A stretch of 64,000 bases of DNA from JAVJRN01 sp040218415 (lineage in GTDB: Bacteria; Bacteroidota; Bacteroidia; Cytophagales; Cyclobacteriaceae), in contig JAVJRN010000060.1 in the NCBI GenBank assembly GCA_040218415.1, forward strand, positions 62,001-126,000, read 5' to 3'. Under the pieces are notes generated by a model. The model made no database searches. It saw nothing but the letters and a program-made list of their open reading frames with translations, and was not told the DNA's origin. Numbering within the stretch: the first letter of the stretch is position 1; every line of letters starts with the position of its first letter. Below, one piece after another: positions 8,749 through 19,600 of the stretch. The position numbers were made by a program, and so were the translations under genes.

Positions 8749-9734
8749 TTTGAGATGTTTACTTTATTGAGGATTTTCTTGACAATATCGTGTGTGGTTA
8801 CTCCGTCGGCTTCCGCCTCGTAGTTGAGCAGAATTCTATGATTCAGCACGTCATCGGCTATCTCTTTGATGTCTTCTGGAAGAACATAGTCACGTTGATC
8901 AAAGAATGCAATCGCTTTTGCTGCTAAATTCAGATTGATCGAGGCTCTTGGCGATGCGCCAAACTGTATATACTGCGCCTCTTCCTTCAATTGATAATCC
9001 ATTGGGTTTCTGGTAGCAAAAACCAACTCGATAATGTATTTCTCCAAAGACTCGGAAAGCGTTACCTGATTCACCTCGTTTCTGATCGAAAATATATCTT
9101 CTTTACTTAATAAGGTATTGAGTTGTGGTTTGAATGACATATTCGACATTCTACGCATTACCTCCAGTTCCTCTTCTTTAGTAGTATAGTTTACATGCAC
9201 TTTTAGCATAAACCTATCAACTTGTGCTTCTGGGAGTGGATAAGTTCCTTCTTGATCAACGGGGTTTTGAGTAGCCAAAACTAAAAATGGTCTGTCAAGA
9301 GCAAATGTGTTTTCTCCGATGGTCACCGTTTTCTCTTGCATGGCTTCCAGTAGTGCCGATTGAACCTTAGCCGGAGATCGGTTAATTTCATCCGCCAAGA
9401 TAATATTGGAAAATATTGGCCCCTTTTTTACTTCGAAATCAGCCTTTTGCTGATTATATATCATCGTTCCTACCAAGTCAGCAGGTAATAAGTCTGGTGT
9501 AAACTGAATACGCTTAAAGTCTAGATGTAGTACATCAGCTAGCGTGTTTACCGTCAATGTCTTTGCCAAACCCGGTACACCTTCTAATAATATGTGTCCA
9601 TTGGTAAATAGGCCAATCATTAGCCTATTGATCATGTAGCTCTGACCAACAACAACTTTTCCTACCTCAGCAATGACATCTTTAATTTTATTTTGGTGTT
9701 CCTGCTTTGTGTCCTGATCAATGATATTTTCCAT
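8745..9734 (-). CDS. MoxR-family AAA+ ATPase
   Basis: 329 residues from the ATG at 9734 (MENIIDQ); a TTG-initiated extension to 9758 is less likely. Seen: Walker A GVPGLAKT (~residue 55), Walker B with sensor residues (IILADEINRSPAKVQSALLEAMQE), the ATQNP sensor and an arginine-finger region (EAQVDRF). MoxR ATPases act as chaperones that mature or activate partner complexes, usually with a DUF58 protein and von Willebrand-A (Bat) proteins in the same operon. None of those partners is adjacent here. The preceding and following genes are separated from it by terminators, so it is a single-gene unit in this window. Confidence 0.9.
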   Translation of the reverse strand: MENIIDQDTKQEHQNKIKDVIAEVGKVVVGQSYMINRLMIGLFTNGHILLEGVPGLAKTLTVNTLADVLHLDFKRIQFTPDLLPADLVGTMIYNQQKADFEVKKGPIFSNIILADEINRSPAKVQSALLEAMQEKTVTIGENTFALDRPFLVLATQNPVDQEGTYPLPEAQVDRFMLKVHVNYTTKEEELEVMRRMSNMSFKPQLNTLLSKEDIFSIRNEVNQVTLSESLEKYIIELVFATRNPMDYQLKEEAQYIQFGASPRASINLNLAAKAIAFFDQRDYVLPEDIKEIADDVLNHRILLNYEAEADGVTTHDIVKKILNKVNISK

Positions 9735-9978
9735 TATTTTATTTTGAATTGACTGCAAATATAATTTTCCTTAGCTAATCTCGTAACGTCATTCGAGCAG
9801 AAGGTGTTTATGTTTTACAAAAGGTAACTTGTTAAGAATAGTTAATTTGAATAAAAAGCGGTGTTCCGTGACCTGATTTCGGTTGCCCATCACTCTCATT
9901 CAACCAAAATTATTGATAAAATTCGCCAGAAGTTTCAAATATGAAGGTTATACAAAGGCCACTCCTGAAAAGGAATAA
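9735..9978. other. Intergenic stretch with no supported gene
   Basis: Upstream region of the MoxR gene. It contains no convincing open frame, RNA gene or repeat. It presumably holds the moxR promoter, but I see no exact TAnnTTTG box at a suitable place. The right end is the terminator of the small gene at 10042. Confidence 0.5.
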
Positions 9979-10009
9979 AAAAAGACCCTAAGTAAAATAC
10001 TCAGGGTCC
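9979..10009 (-). terminator. Rho-independent terminator of the small gene at 10042-10236
   Basis: On the minus strand: GGGACCCTGAGTA, a loop, then TACTTAGGGTC followed by seven Ts. It lies 33 bp after the stop of the small gene, which supports that gene being real. Confidence 0.85.
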
Positions 10010-10041
10010 CAACCAGCTACAGACAAATTCTTGATCCTTAG

Positions 10042-10236
10042 TTATACGTTTATTTCGTTGCTTACGGTATTTAATTCATTTACTATTTTCTCTGCTAGTC
10101 TATTTGTTACTTCATCTAATTCGTAAAGAATAACTATATCTTCTGACGAATTCGATTTGGCTCGTTGAATATTGTACTCCATTTCGTTTCCTACTTGATA
10201 AGTTTTGTTATTAGGATTGTACCAGATGTAGTTCAT
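10042..10236 (-). CDS. Small hypothetical protein (64 aa)
   Basis: The ATG at 10236 gives MNYIWYNPNNKTYQVGN, a soluble acidic protein with no signal peptide. It is not a family I can name. Support comes from a normal composition, a Trp/Tyr-rich start that reads like a folded beta segment, and a strong terminator placed directly downstream with no other gene to serve. A TTG three codons upstream is an alternative start. Confidence 0.55.
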   Translation of the reverse strand: MNYIWYNPNNKTYQVGNEMEYNIQRAKSNSSEDIVILYELDEVTNRLAEKIVNELNTVSNEINV

Positions 10237-10390
10237 AAGTAACAAGTTTTACAAGGCGAAAATGGGTCTATAAAGATTACAAATCTTGCCAAATGGCTTC
10301 ACTATTCTGCCAAATAATATATTTCGAGACTTTCAAGGCTTTTTTTATCTCTGATTAATAAAATAATTCTAGATAAAAACCTTGATTTGT

Positions 10391-11035
10391 TTATGCTTCC
10401 TTCCATTTGATGGTGCAGCCAATCGCTCGTTTCCCAGTTATTTTAGGTTTTTCACCTGCTAATAACGCATCCACTGCTTCCTCGACATATCGCTCTTGAA
10501 CATCCGCCGCTTCTCTTGGACTATCATCAATCGCTCCTATGTACTCAATTCTAAACTTGCCCGCGTCTTCCTTATTGAGTACATAAACATGAGGCGTTTT
10601 CGAGGCACCATAAGCCATTGTTGTTTCTTGGGTCTCATCACGTAAATAAGGAAACGAATAGCCTTTTTCCTTATACCTTTTTTTCATCTCTTCAAATGAA
10701 TCTCCCGGCTGCTTATTTACATCATTCGGATTAATGGCAATTACAGAGTATCCTTTACCACTGTATTTTTTGTCTAAGTCAATAATTCTTTGCTCGTACA
10801 TTTTAGCATATGGACAAGTATTACACGTGAAAACCAAAATATACCCTTTCGCGGAAGATTTACTGCTGAGAGAAACCATGTTGTCATCGACATTTTTCAA
10901 ATTAAAGTCCACGGCTATGTCTCCAACTTCCTTACCAGAATTCTGCTCACTGTCCATCGCATTCACAAACAATAAAACAACTACAACAAGCACTCCTGTC
11001 ACTGTCAAAAAGGTATTCTTCATGGTATCTTTCAT
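10391..11035 (-). CDS. Thioredoxin-fold redoxin (AhpC/TSA-like) with CxxC motif, membrane-anchored or exported
   Basis: 214 residues. An N-terminal hydrophobic segment (TVTGVLVVVVLLFVNA) acts as anchor or signal. The redoxin domain spans ~40-190 with the redox motif CNTCPYA near residue 71 and a cis-Pro at KTPHVYV. This belongs to the peroxiredoxin-like group with CxTCP used for thiol chemistry in the periplasm; the exact substrate is unknown. The start abuts the stop of the upstream TlpA-like gene, so the two are cotranscribed and probably act in the same thiol pathway. An internal ATG at 11023 is an alternative start. Confidence 0.85.
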   Translation of the reverse strand: MKDTMKNTFLTVTGVLVVVVLLFVNAMDSEQNSGKEVGDIAVDFNLKNVDDNMVSLSSKSSAKGYILVFTCNTCPYAKMYEQRIIDLDKKYSGKGYSVIAINPNDVNKQPGDSFEEMKKRYKEKGYSFPYLRDETQETTMAYGASKTPHVYVLNKEDAGKFRIEYIGAIDDSPREAADVQERYVEEAVDALLAGEKPKITGKRAIGCTIKWKEA

Positions 11036-11503
11036 TTATTGATTAGTCGTTAAGTTTTTAATGATAATTTGGATTTGCTCATGGTTGAGTTCGGCTTCAT
11101 GAAAAATACGTTTGCCTGACCTATGGACAAAAAGTGTTGCAGGAATAGCACCAGTCCAAGAATCTTCCACAGATCTGATCAACTTGTCGGGATCTTTTTC
11201 GTCAATGAAATAATTCTTTGAAGCCACGCCCTTTTTGGATAAAATCTTTTTTGCTTTATCCTCATCTTGCTCAAAGTCCATACTTATAAAGAAGAGATCA
11301 ATATTTTCCTGGGCTCCAAACCCATCAAGTACTGGCATTTCCTTAATACAAGGACCACACCAAGATGCCCAGAAATTAATTATTGTTACATCATTTGATG
11401 GTTTCTCATATAGTGATTTCAGACCTTTTAAATCAATTTTTTGACTTTCATTAGGCACATTAAGAAACACGCCCAGTCCCAGAAACAAAATCATTGTTTT
11501 CAT
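11036..11503 (-). CDS. TlpA/ResA-like thioredoxin-family protein
   Basis: 155 residues from the ATG at 11503 (MKTMILFLG); an ATG three codons earlier at 11512 is also possible. A short hydrophobic N-terminus acts as signal. The thioredoxin domain has the active site WCGPC (in NFWASWCGPCIKEMP), cis-Pro in GAIPATLFV and a typical C-terminal helix. Members reduce disulfides of periplasmic proteins, for example in cytochrome c maturation. It directly precedes the second redoxin gene and ends one base before that gene begins. Confidence 0.88.
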   Translation of the reverse strand: MKTMILFLGLGVFLNVPNESQKIDLKGLKSLYEKPSNDVTIINFWASWCGPCIKEMPVLDGFGAQENIDLFFISMDFEQDEDKAKKILSKKGVASKNYFIDEKDPDKLIRSVEDSWTGAIPATLFVHRSGKRIFHEAELNHEQIQIIIKNLTTNQ

Positions 11504-11649
11504 GCTGAACATTTACGAAAATAATACGGCTAGGGTTCGAAAAGATTATCAGCCACAATGAACATATCAATTGATCACACGCTCAATTAATGGTCTCGAT
11601 ATTCAAGTAATCATGATTGTTAAGAGTCGAAATATCCTTAAACCAGCTT

Positions 11650-13635
11650 TTATTCGACAAAAATCTTTTGAGTATGTATATCATCTGAAATTAAATATAA
11701 TCCTGAAGGCAAATCACCAACGAACCACGATTCTACATCATCAACAGTTGAAGAAATAATCGTATGACCAGCTAAGCTCACCAACTTATATTGTTTGGTT
11801 GTTGAGAATCTTTGTTGCTCCACTTTAATAAAGCTATTTGAAATATACGCATTCCAATTTCGGTGTTCTTTTAGAGCCAACGCCTCCTTTTCTCTTGATA
11901 TCAGAAACCTATCTGAATAACCTGGAGAGGAAACATTAAAATCATATGCTTGAACCGACAAGTCCACATATTGTGAAGTGATTTTATCATAAAGCCAAAC
12001 ACTATTATTTACTTCTTGTAGATTCATTATACTCATACTGTATGTTCCAGTTTCACGAGTTTGGAGCATAAGTGAAACAGGCTCTTCATAGCGCTTGGGC
12101 AATCCCTGTATTGCTAATTTGTTGCCCTCAGGGTTTGTCGAATAAAATTGAAAGTCTGCGTTAGACAATGCCAAAGCATCATATGCCCAGTCTTTTGATG
12201 GCGTTGCATCAGACAAAAACCCCAGAATAATTGCTTTGCTTCGCCCTTTGCCTTCAAGCTTTAGTTTGTAACGCTCTACTTTTGATTGACGAAAAAAACC
12301 AGCGTCATCATTATTACCGCTTTCCTTCATATCATCGGTGAAGATTAAGTTGGTTGATGTGTTGGCTTTTACAAAAAAGCCCTGACCACTTCTTATAAAT
12401 CCATCCCATTTATTCTCACCATCACTTCTTGAGTCTGTATTGCCCAGGGTAGCATTAACTACCAAATAATCTTGGTTGGTTCCTCGCCCATTTTCAGAAC
12501 CAAAATCATCCCAGAGGTAGATTGTTTCATCCATATTAGTGGCAGAGTTTTCTGAAATAAAAGATTGATAACTGATGGGTGCAGGATATGGATTGGCAAC
12601 CAAATTGTAACCTTGATGATCAACTTCAGATGCATCTCCATGATTGGTATAACTCAACGGTATAAGTATTGTGCCGGAGTTGATTTTTCCTTCAAAGGTT
12701 ACTTCTCCCTTTTCATCTCCAGTAAATGCACTAAAATATCCCTTACCTTTTTGCATAGTAGACTCTCCCATTTGAGCCGGGGTTTTAAACCTATCAAGAC
12801 CCGTATTGCCTGTAGTATTGTAGGCAGCCGATTCATCATATGCGTAGATCAATGCCTGACTACCAAGTAAACTAAAGGAGGCTTCTTCAATAGGTGACCC
12901 CACAACAGAATATCTTCCCGTATTCTGGTCAAAAGTTGTGATACGATCTATCTGGAATCCATCACCTGTTATACTTCCTAAAGTCAACAATGAACCACCG
13001 GGTTTCACATGCACTGTCCCTTGATTATTCAATTCAGTCTTTACTTTAACATAGGCTTGAGGGTTAATAGTAAGCGTAACATCATTTTGCACGTCCAAGT
13101 AGTCAACATCCAGATTGCCCGAAGTGGTATTGTAGTTCGCACTCAACCTTGCGCCTGCACCCGTTGCTGGTAGGTTTCCTGAGTCCCAACTGGAGCCGTT
13201 CCATACATGCACGTTAGTAAGAAACTGGGGCTGGGTGTTTGTACCAACCTGGCTTCCATCTGAAAATGTAACGGTGGTGATTACTTCTTCCTCTTGTTCG
13301 TTTGTAGCATCATATATTTTGAAAGAAATAACCTCTCCACTCACGTTATTACTAAATACGGTGAGGAAAGCTAGATGCCTATCGAGTGAAGCAATGTAAA
13401 CCGTGGGACTTGTTACACCACGAACTTCACCATTGAAAAATGCTGCGATTCGATCATTATTAGATTCCAACGTGTCTCCATTGATTTCCAATAGGCTGGT
13501 AACGGTCATGGAATACTGAAAATTACCTGGGTCTATCTGCCAGTTAGGTTGTGCCTTGAGAAATTGACTCGTTAGCATCCCTACCACAAATATCACTGAA
13601 ATGAAATATGACTTTATAAAATTAAGGTAGTGCAT
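11650..13635 (-). CDS. Large exported T9SS cargo-like protein
   Basis: 661 residues from the ATG at 13635, chosen because a good signal peptide follows (IKSYFISVIFVVGMLTSQFLKA-QPNW); the frame runs upstream to 13692 without a signal-like start. After the signal comes a ~90-residue module with DRIAAFFNGEVRGV, also found in the giant protein upstream. Next is a long beta-rich region of the kind common in T9SS cargo (KGKGYFSAF, GYNLVANPYPAPISYQSF, GQGFFVKA). The C-terminus (LPSGLYLISDDIHTQKIFVE) looks like a type A sorting domain. Very probably secreted or surface-attached; function unknown. It starts 65 bp after the giant gene stops, on the same strand. Confidence 0.8.
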   Translation of the reverse strand: MHYLNFIKSYFISVIFVVGMLTSQFLKAQPNWQIDPGNFQYSMTVTSLLEINGDTLESNNDRIAAFFNGEVRGVTSPTVYIASLDRHLAFLTVFSNNVSGEVISFKIYDATNEQEEEVITTVTFSDGSQVGTNTQPQFLTNVHVWNGSSWDSGNLPATGAGARLSANYNTTSGNLDVDYLDVQNDVTLTINPQAYVKVKTELNNQGTVHVKPGGSLLTLGSITGDGFQIDRITTFDQNTGRYSVVGSPIEEASFSLLGSQALIYAYDESAAYNTTGNTGLDRFKTPAQMGESTMQKGKGYFSAFTGDEKGEVTFEGKINSGTILIPLSYTNHGDASEVDHQGYNLVANPYPAPISYQSFISENSATNMDETIYLWDDFGSENGRGTNQDYLVVNATLGNTDSRSDGENKWDGFIRSGQGFFVKANTSTNLIFTDDMKESGNNDDAGFFRQSKVERYKLKLEGKGRSKAIILGFLSDATPSKDWAYDALALSNADFQFYSTNPEGNKLAIQGLPKRYEEPVSLMLQTRETGTYSMSIMNLQEVNNSVWLYDKITSQYVDLSVQAYDFNVSSPGYSDRFLISREKEALALKEHRNWNAYISNSFIKVEQQRFSTTKQYKLVSLAGHTIISSTVDDVESWFVGDLPSGLYLISDDIHTQKIFVE

Positions 13636-13699
13636 ATTCACAATCCTGATCGTTTTAACTAGTGATTTAGTTCCAAAAAACATAAGAATCAATTTGCCA

Positions 13700-16600
13700 T
13701 TACTCTTTGATCAGCTTTACACTAATCGTTTGGTCTCCCTCCAACTGAACCATATATACCCCTCTTGCTAAGTCAGACACATCTACCAATACCTTATTTA
13801 GATCTGAAATTTGCTCAATACTTTTAAAAACCTTGCCTGAAAGCGATATTATCTTAATGCTGTGAAATATCGAATTAAGCTGTATTTCCAGTTGATTTCT
13901 GACCGGGTTTGGGTAAAGATTTACGAAGTTAGATGAAGAAACATTGAGCATTGTGCCCTTCATCAGTATTGGTTGAGCCAAGGTGCCATACGTGTTCGTT
14001 CCTGAAAACGTCACATGCTCTTCCACGCTTAAAGTTTCCTCCCACCTATCATACACTCCCTTAAAGCTCAATGCTACTGGCTCATCTCCAAAAATAGTCA
14101 TGAAATATGCTGTCTCCCCTGTTACAGCATTGAATTCTGGCATGGCTATACCTCTGACTTCATCTCCGACCATTGCCAATAGGTAATCATATTCGACATT
14201 AGTGCTTACAATCATATTCATATTGTCAGGAAACAATGTAGCATCAAGACCTGCTTTGGTTAGATAACTATAGTTAGGAGCTTGTACCCTGCTTGTGGCG
14301 GCTACCTTTGGATACACGATATCACCTGCAATCGCCGCACGATACATGTAGCCTTGTCCAGGCTCCATCACTTTCAAGCTACCAATCCAACCAACTCCAG
14401 AGCCTCCATAGGTGGCAAATTCGCGCTGACTTTTGATCACATCACCAACCGAAAGACCAGTTACATTCGCCAGTGCCTGATTGATAGGTATTAGGTTTTG
14501 ACCTAAAAAGCTTACCCAGTTCCAGCCCTCTATGAGCCCAATAGGGTTGATATCAGGGTCTACAGGTTCGCCTCTATACTTGAGTTTGGCGGCATTTTTC
14601 AAGCTAAACTTGTACATTTCGCCAGGTTGTATTCCTCCATTACCAGAAACGGTACCAACCCAACCATTTACTGGATCGTATTGGTCGTAAAACTGATTAC
14701 TCTTGACCTGGTCTCCCTCTGTAGATGGAAACTCCGCCATAAATGCAGACACGGTGTTAAAGTCGGTTGATGTGAGATTAAAAGACAACCACTGCCAACC
14801 AGAGCTTATCTCTTGTGTTCGCTCAATATTGGCTCCTCCATCGAAAATGACCGGCGTAAGTATGGTACCATAAAATCCATCTGCAGAAAATGTTTCCACT
14901 CCTGACGCATCGTTCGTTACGAAAGTATGCACTAATCCCTCGCTTGCATTCCAGATCCGATAATTGACCGACTCGCCCGTAAGCTCGTTGCTATATACAC
15001 TCAAATACGCCTGGTAGTTATCTTGTGAAGTAATGTATTCTAGCGATGCTACCCCTCTACATTCTCCATTGACAAAGGCTGCTATCAAATCGCTTTCATC
15101 TCTTGAAAACTCCCCTTTAATCCTGATTCTATTAAGGACTGACATTGAATACTCATACTCTTGAGGATTTACCACCCAGTCTTCCGGTGAGTTTTGATAT
15201 ACATTTAGATTTAGGATAAGACGTTCGTCAAAACCAAAGCTGGTTTCCATGACAATATCCTGTACATAGGTGCCAATGTTGGTGCCTTCACTCACTGTAA
15301 AAGTGATGGATTGAGAGGTTAGTGGTTTGACTGTACCTGAAGCTGGACTTGCCGACAACCAATCTGGTAGGTTGGTCAGGTTAAACATTTCAATATTACC
15401 ACCTTGATTGAAAATTTCCGCAGTAAAAGTCACGCCTTCTCCCAAGGCAATATCAAAGTCCTTCTCCTCCTCTACCCAATTGAGCGTGCTGCGGTCAACA
15501 TAAGCCGTCCATGTTATTGGTGATACCAGGCGATTGCCATTCAAATCACTAATTTTCTTCAAAGAAATAGTCAATGTGGTGTTTTCTATTACTCCAGCAT
15601 CTACAGTAGGTGACAAGATAATTTGATCATTGTTTGAGCTGTAGTTAAAACTCACATTTTGCAATGGCTGAGGAAGCTTTATTGTAGGAGTATTTTCAAC
15701 AAAGTGACTGGCTGCAGCGCCCAAAAGAGTATTTTCAGCAGCCAATGCAGTAGTGGCTTGGTTATCTGTGTCTTGGCTTACAGAAAAAATTCCTCCTCCA
15801 ATATCTTGGTAGCTTTCGAAAGGATAATAAAGTACCAACCCAGTTTCATTGCCATTCAATTTATTTTGAATCTCTGATTGAATATGATCGGCTCGTTTGG
15901 CCAAACTCCAAATCCTGATTTCGTCCATTGATCCTGTGAATAACTGATCGACATTTTCCACCGTACCTTCGTACCAGCCTCTGGCTCCAAACCACAACTT
16001 TGAACCTCCAAAACCAAGAAGGTCATTTGTCGGCTCACTAAGAACTTCTTCACCATCAATATAGCAAACAGCATTGCCGATTCTATTCACCGTAAAAGCA
16101 ACATGATGCCAGCTATTGTCTAAAATAGTTTGCTGAGTTTCCAGAGACTTATTGTTATGCCTGATAATAAGTTGCGAGTTTTCATCTGTGCCGAAATGCC
16201 AACCTTCGCCGTTTGAGTCGTTGTTATCTCCTCTCCCATTACTTATGAAAGTAACACTGTCGTTGACTGCTGCACCTTTCAACCAAAACTCTATCGTAAA
16301 ATCAGTAGCACTAGTAAAGGCAGGACTGCTGGCCTCTATGTGATTAATTCCGTCAAGGTTATAAGCCAAACCACCTGGCTCAATCACCCACTGACCATAA
16401 ACCTGTGCATGCTTGCTTCTTACCATATCGCGGGCTATCTCACCTGTTGCCTCTTCCATTCGCCAGTTACCAATCAAACCTCGCTGGCTTGCAGTCATTC
16501 GTTGGGTTGCAGCAATATTTACTTCTGCAACTGACAATGGCAAATTCCAAATCCTGAGTTCGTGAACCTGGCCGCTAAACGGTAACTCCGAACCAAAAGA

Positions 16601-19600
16601 GGATTTACCTAAGAATATGCTCCCTGAAGACTGATAATCTTGAGCATATGAATTGTCGATTCCGTTTTCGAGTGCATCGATGTAGATAATGGCATCTTCA
16701 TTGGCATGATCATATACAAAAGCCAGATGGTGCCAGACATCATCTGTAATCGCTATATCTGAAACGAGTAGCTCACCATCTACGCTCATATAAGGCTGGT
16801 CAGCTGCATCAAAGCCTAATACCAAAGAACGATCAGATGCACCTCCTTGTGCCAGTAAAACAGACGCTCCAACTCCGTCACGCTTTACATACATATCGAT
16901 AGAAAATGACTTCCTAGTCAGGTTGATGCCTTGTTCTATCCTCATGTATTCATTGCTCTTTCCTCCAAAATAAACACTAGCGTCATGTCGAACGGCTCCT
17001 CCGTTTAGAACGCCGGTTATTTCAAAATAGGAAGGCTGAATTAAGCCTTCATTGATAGGCTCATTAAATTGGATGGCTATCTCATCTCCTGACGAATATA
17101 TCCCGTCGGCTGGCTGAGGCGTACCAAATAGATGTGGGTTGACCGTATCGATTAACCCCGAATGAATGTCTGATTCAGTAGCAGCTAAATCACAATTTGC
17201 TACAACCCGTAGATCATAATTGCCATCGACAATACCCATTTCTGCAAAATGCCATTCATAAATAAATTCATTCCCTGTTTGCGGTAGCGTAGGATCACCG
17301 TCTGCCCAACCAGCTATGTTTTCATCGCGATAGTATCTGACCACTTGCAGCCAATCGCTTGACGATGAAGCTTTATATTCGATCTGGATATATTCCAACC
17401 CTGTGCTGTTGATATCATATTCGCCAATATGAACAGGCAATACACCATCCGAAATATTGTTACCTACCCAATTATCCTGAGGGGATAGAATAGCTATATT
17501 ACTGCATACGGGAATATAGCTTACATCGAACGTAACAGTATCAACAATAAGGGCGGTGTTGCTTCTAGGGTCATACTGACAGGTAGAATGTATGATTACC
17601 TCTACATCTTCATAATCATATTCGAATGGCCCTCTTTCAACAGTCATTACTTTGGTAATTGAAGAGCCTCCATCTACCAAAAACTCTCTTGGCGTATTTA
17701 AAGTTTCTCCATCAATTCTAAGTACCAACCCGTTCGGATTGCTCTTATCAAGTACCTCGATAGCATAATACTGTGCATCGCCACTCTCACTTTCATTGCC
17801 CAACAGCAACCTAAAATTTGCAGACTCATCGGCTGGCACATTATATACTTGGGCAGTTTTAGCACCATTAATTTGTAGCGTAGGTTTTTCACGTTGAAGT
17901 GTAGCATTACTCAGCATAATCGGCTCTGTAGTACTTTGCAATACACCTTGTAATTGCTGGAATTGTACGATTTGCTGATTGATGGCATCTATTTCATTAT
18001 TGATCTTTTCCAAATCCAGCTTAAACTCATTCAATCTGATCGTGAGATTATTTAAATCCAGCAGTCGTTTCTTGATTCTATTTTGAACTTGAATGTTTAG
18101 CTCGGTTGTTCTATTGATCGTTTCTGTGGCTATTTTCTCAGTATCCTTAAGCCGCTTAAGCATAATATCTTCCAATTGACTGAAATCAAAAGCAAAATCC
18201 CCTGTGGCTGCTGGTTCTGGTATAGAAGGAATATTTTCAAACGGAGATATACCACTTGAAAAAGGGACTGGTATGCGAATATCCTGTAGCGTACCGATAA
18301 AATCATTGACTCCTCCGACTACCGGCCCTACTGCTTTTTGAACCAATGAATTGGCAGCATTTTCGCCTATCTCTTTAACAATAGACTGGAGATCATCAAT
18401 AATCTCATTGATATCTGCTTTGGCTCTGATCAATTCAATTTGAGACTCAGTGTATGTTTTTATATCTGCCTCTAAGCCCTCTATGTCGTCCTGAATAGCC
18501 TGGATTTCTTCCTCTATTTGTGTTTTCAGGATATCCGTCATGTTCTTTGACTTTGTAAGCTTCACAATAACCGCCTGCCGGTCTATAATTGCCCGGTCAA
18601 TAAACTCTGAAGTGGCATATTTCATCTCCAGACCTGGCTCAAAAGGACAAGAGGTCTGACCTGCGACTGTAGAAAACACCGGACTGTTACCTCCTACACC
18701 GGCAGCTATATCGATGCTATATGCATCGTTCTCATCACTATCTTGTAATACATATCCAAAGGTGTTTGCCGATTCTTGTCCACGAGTAGAAGTAGATGTT
18801 GTCTTCAATCCCAGCTCAGCATCCAGATTGGCTCGGACGGCTACTACTGCATTGATAGAGATATCTAAATCAACATCAACTGCCATAGCTACATCTAGTG
18901 AAATCATTGAAACGCTGGATGCTGTATTGGTTACAGAACGTTCTAGTTGAACACCACTGGCCAATGAAACATTTTCTTGATTGCCTGCATTAAAGGCCGC
19001 CCATTTTTCTATTTCATTGAAAGCCAAGGCTTCTTCCCAAAGCCTGATTTGCTGGTTGAAAAATCGGATAGAATCAACCTTGGTATCGTCTCCTCCATTG
19101 TTGAATGTATAACTCGCTCCGGTAAGATCAGCCGCTTCTGTTTTGATATAATTACTTGTAGAAACCAATGTTCCCCATTTGGGATCATCATTGTTAGTTC
19201 CATACAATTCATGATCTGGTGTCAGTTGGGAAGTAAAACCTGGGTTCTCTGCTAATATCGTGTTTCTCAATTCTATAAGATCAGGGATCAACACAGTCTC
19301 AATGTGGTTCTGGGTGTATACTACATAAGTTGGAAACCCTTCTGGATTGATGTAAGAAATGACCGAAACACCCATCTGAAACTGATTGCCGTTGGGCATA
19401 GTAATGACATCACCAAAACAGTTTCCACCGCATTCGTCCAACGGTAGCGGCTGTACTCTCATTGCATACCCGGTTTCCAGGTTGTGACTTTTGGCAACAA
19501 AAACATCAGAAGCACCAATTTCTATTGGCTGATCATTGGTGGTGATGGTTTCTGTGGTTTCTAGTGAACGCTCCACAGTAGCACCAGTAGTGGCTACTCT

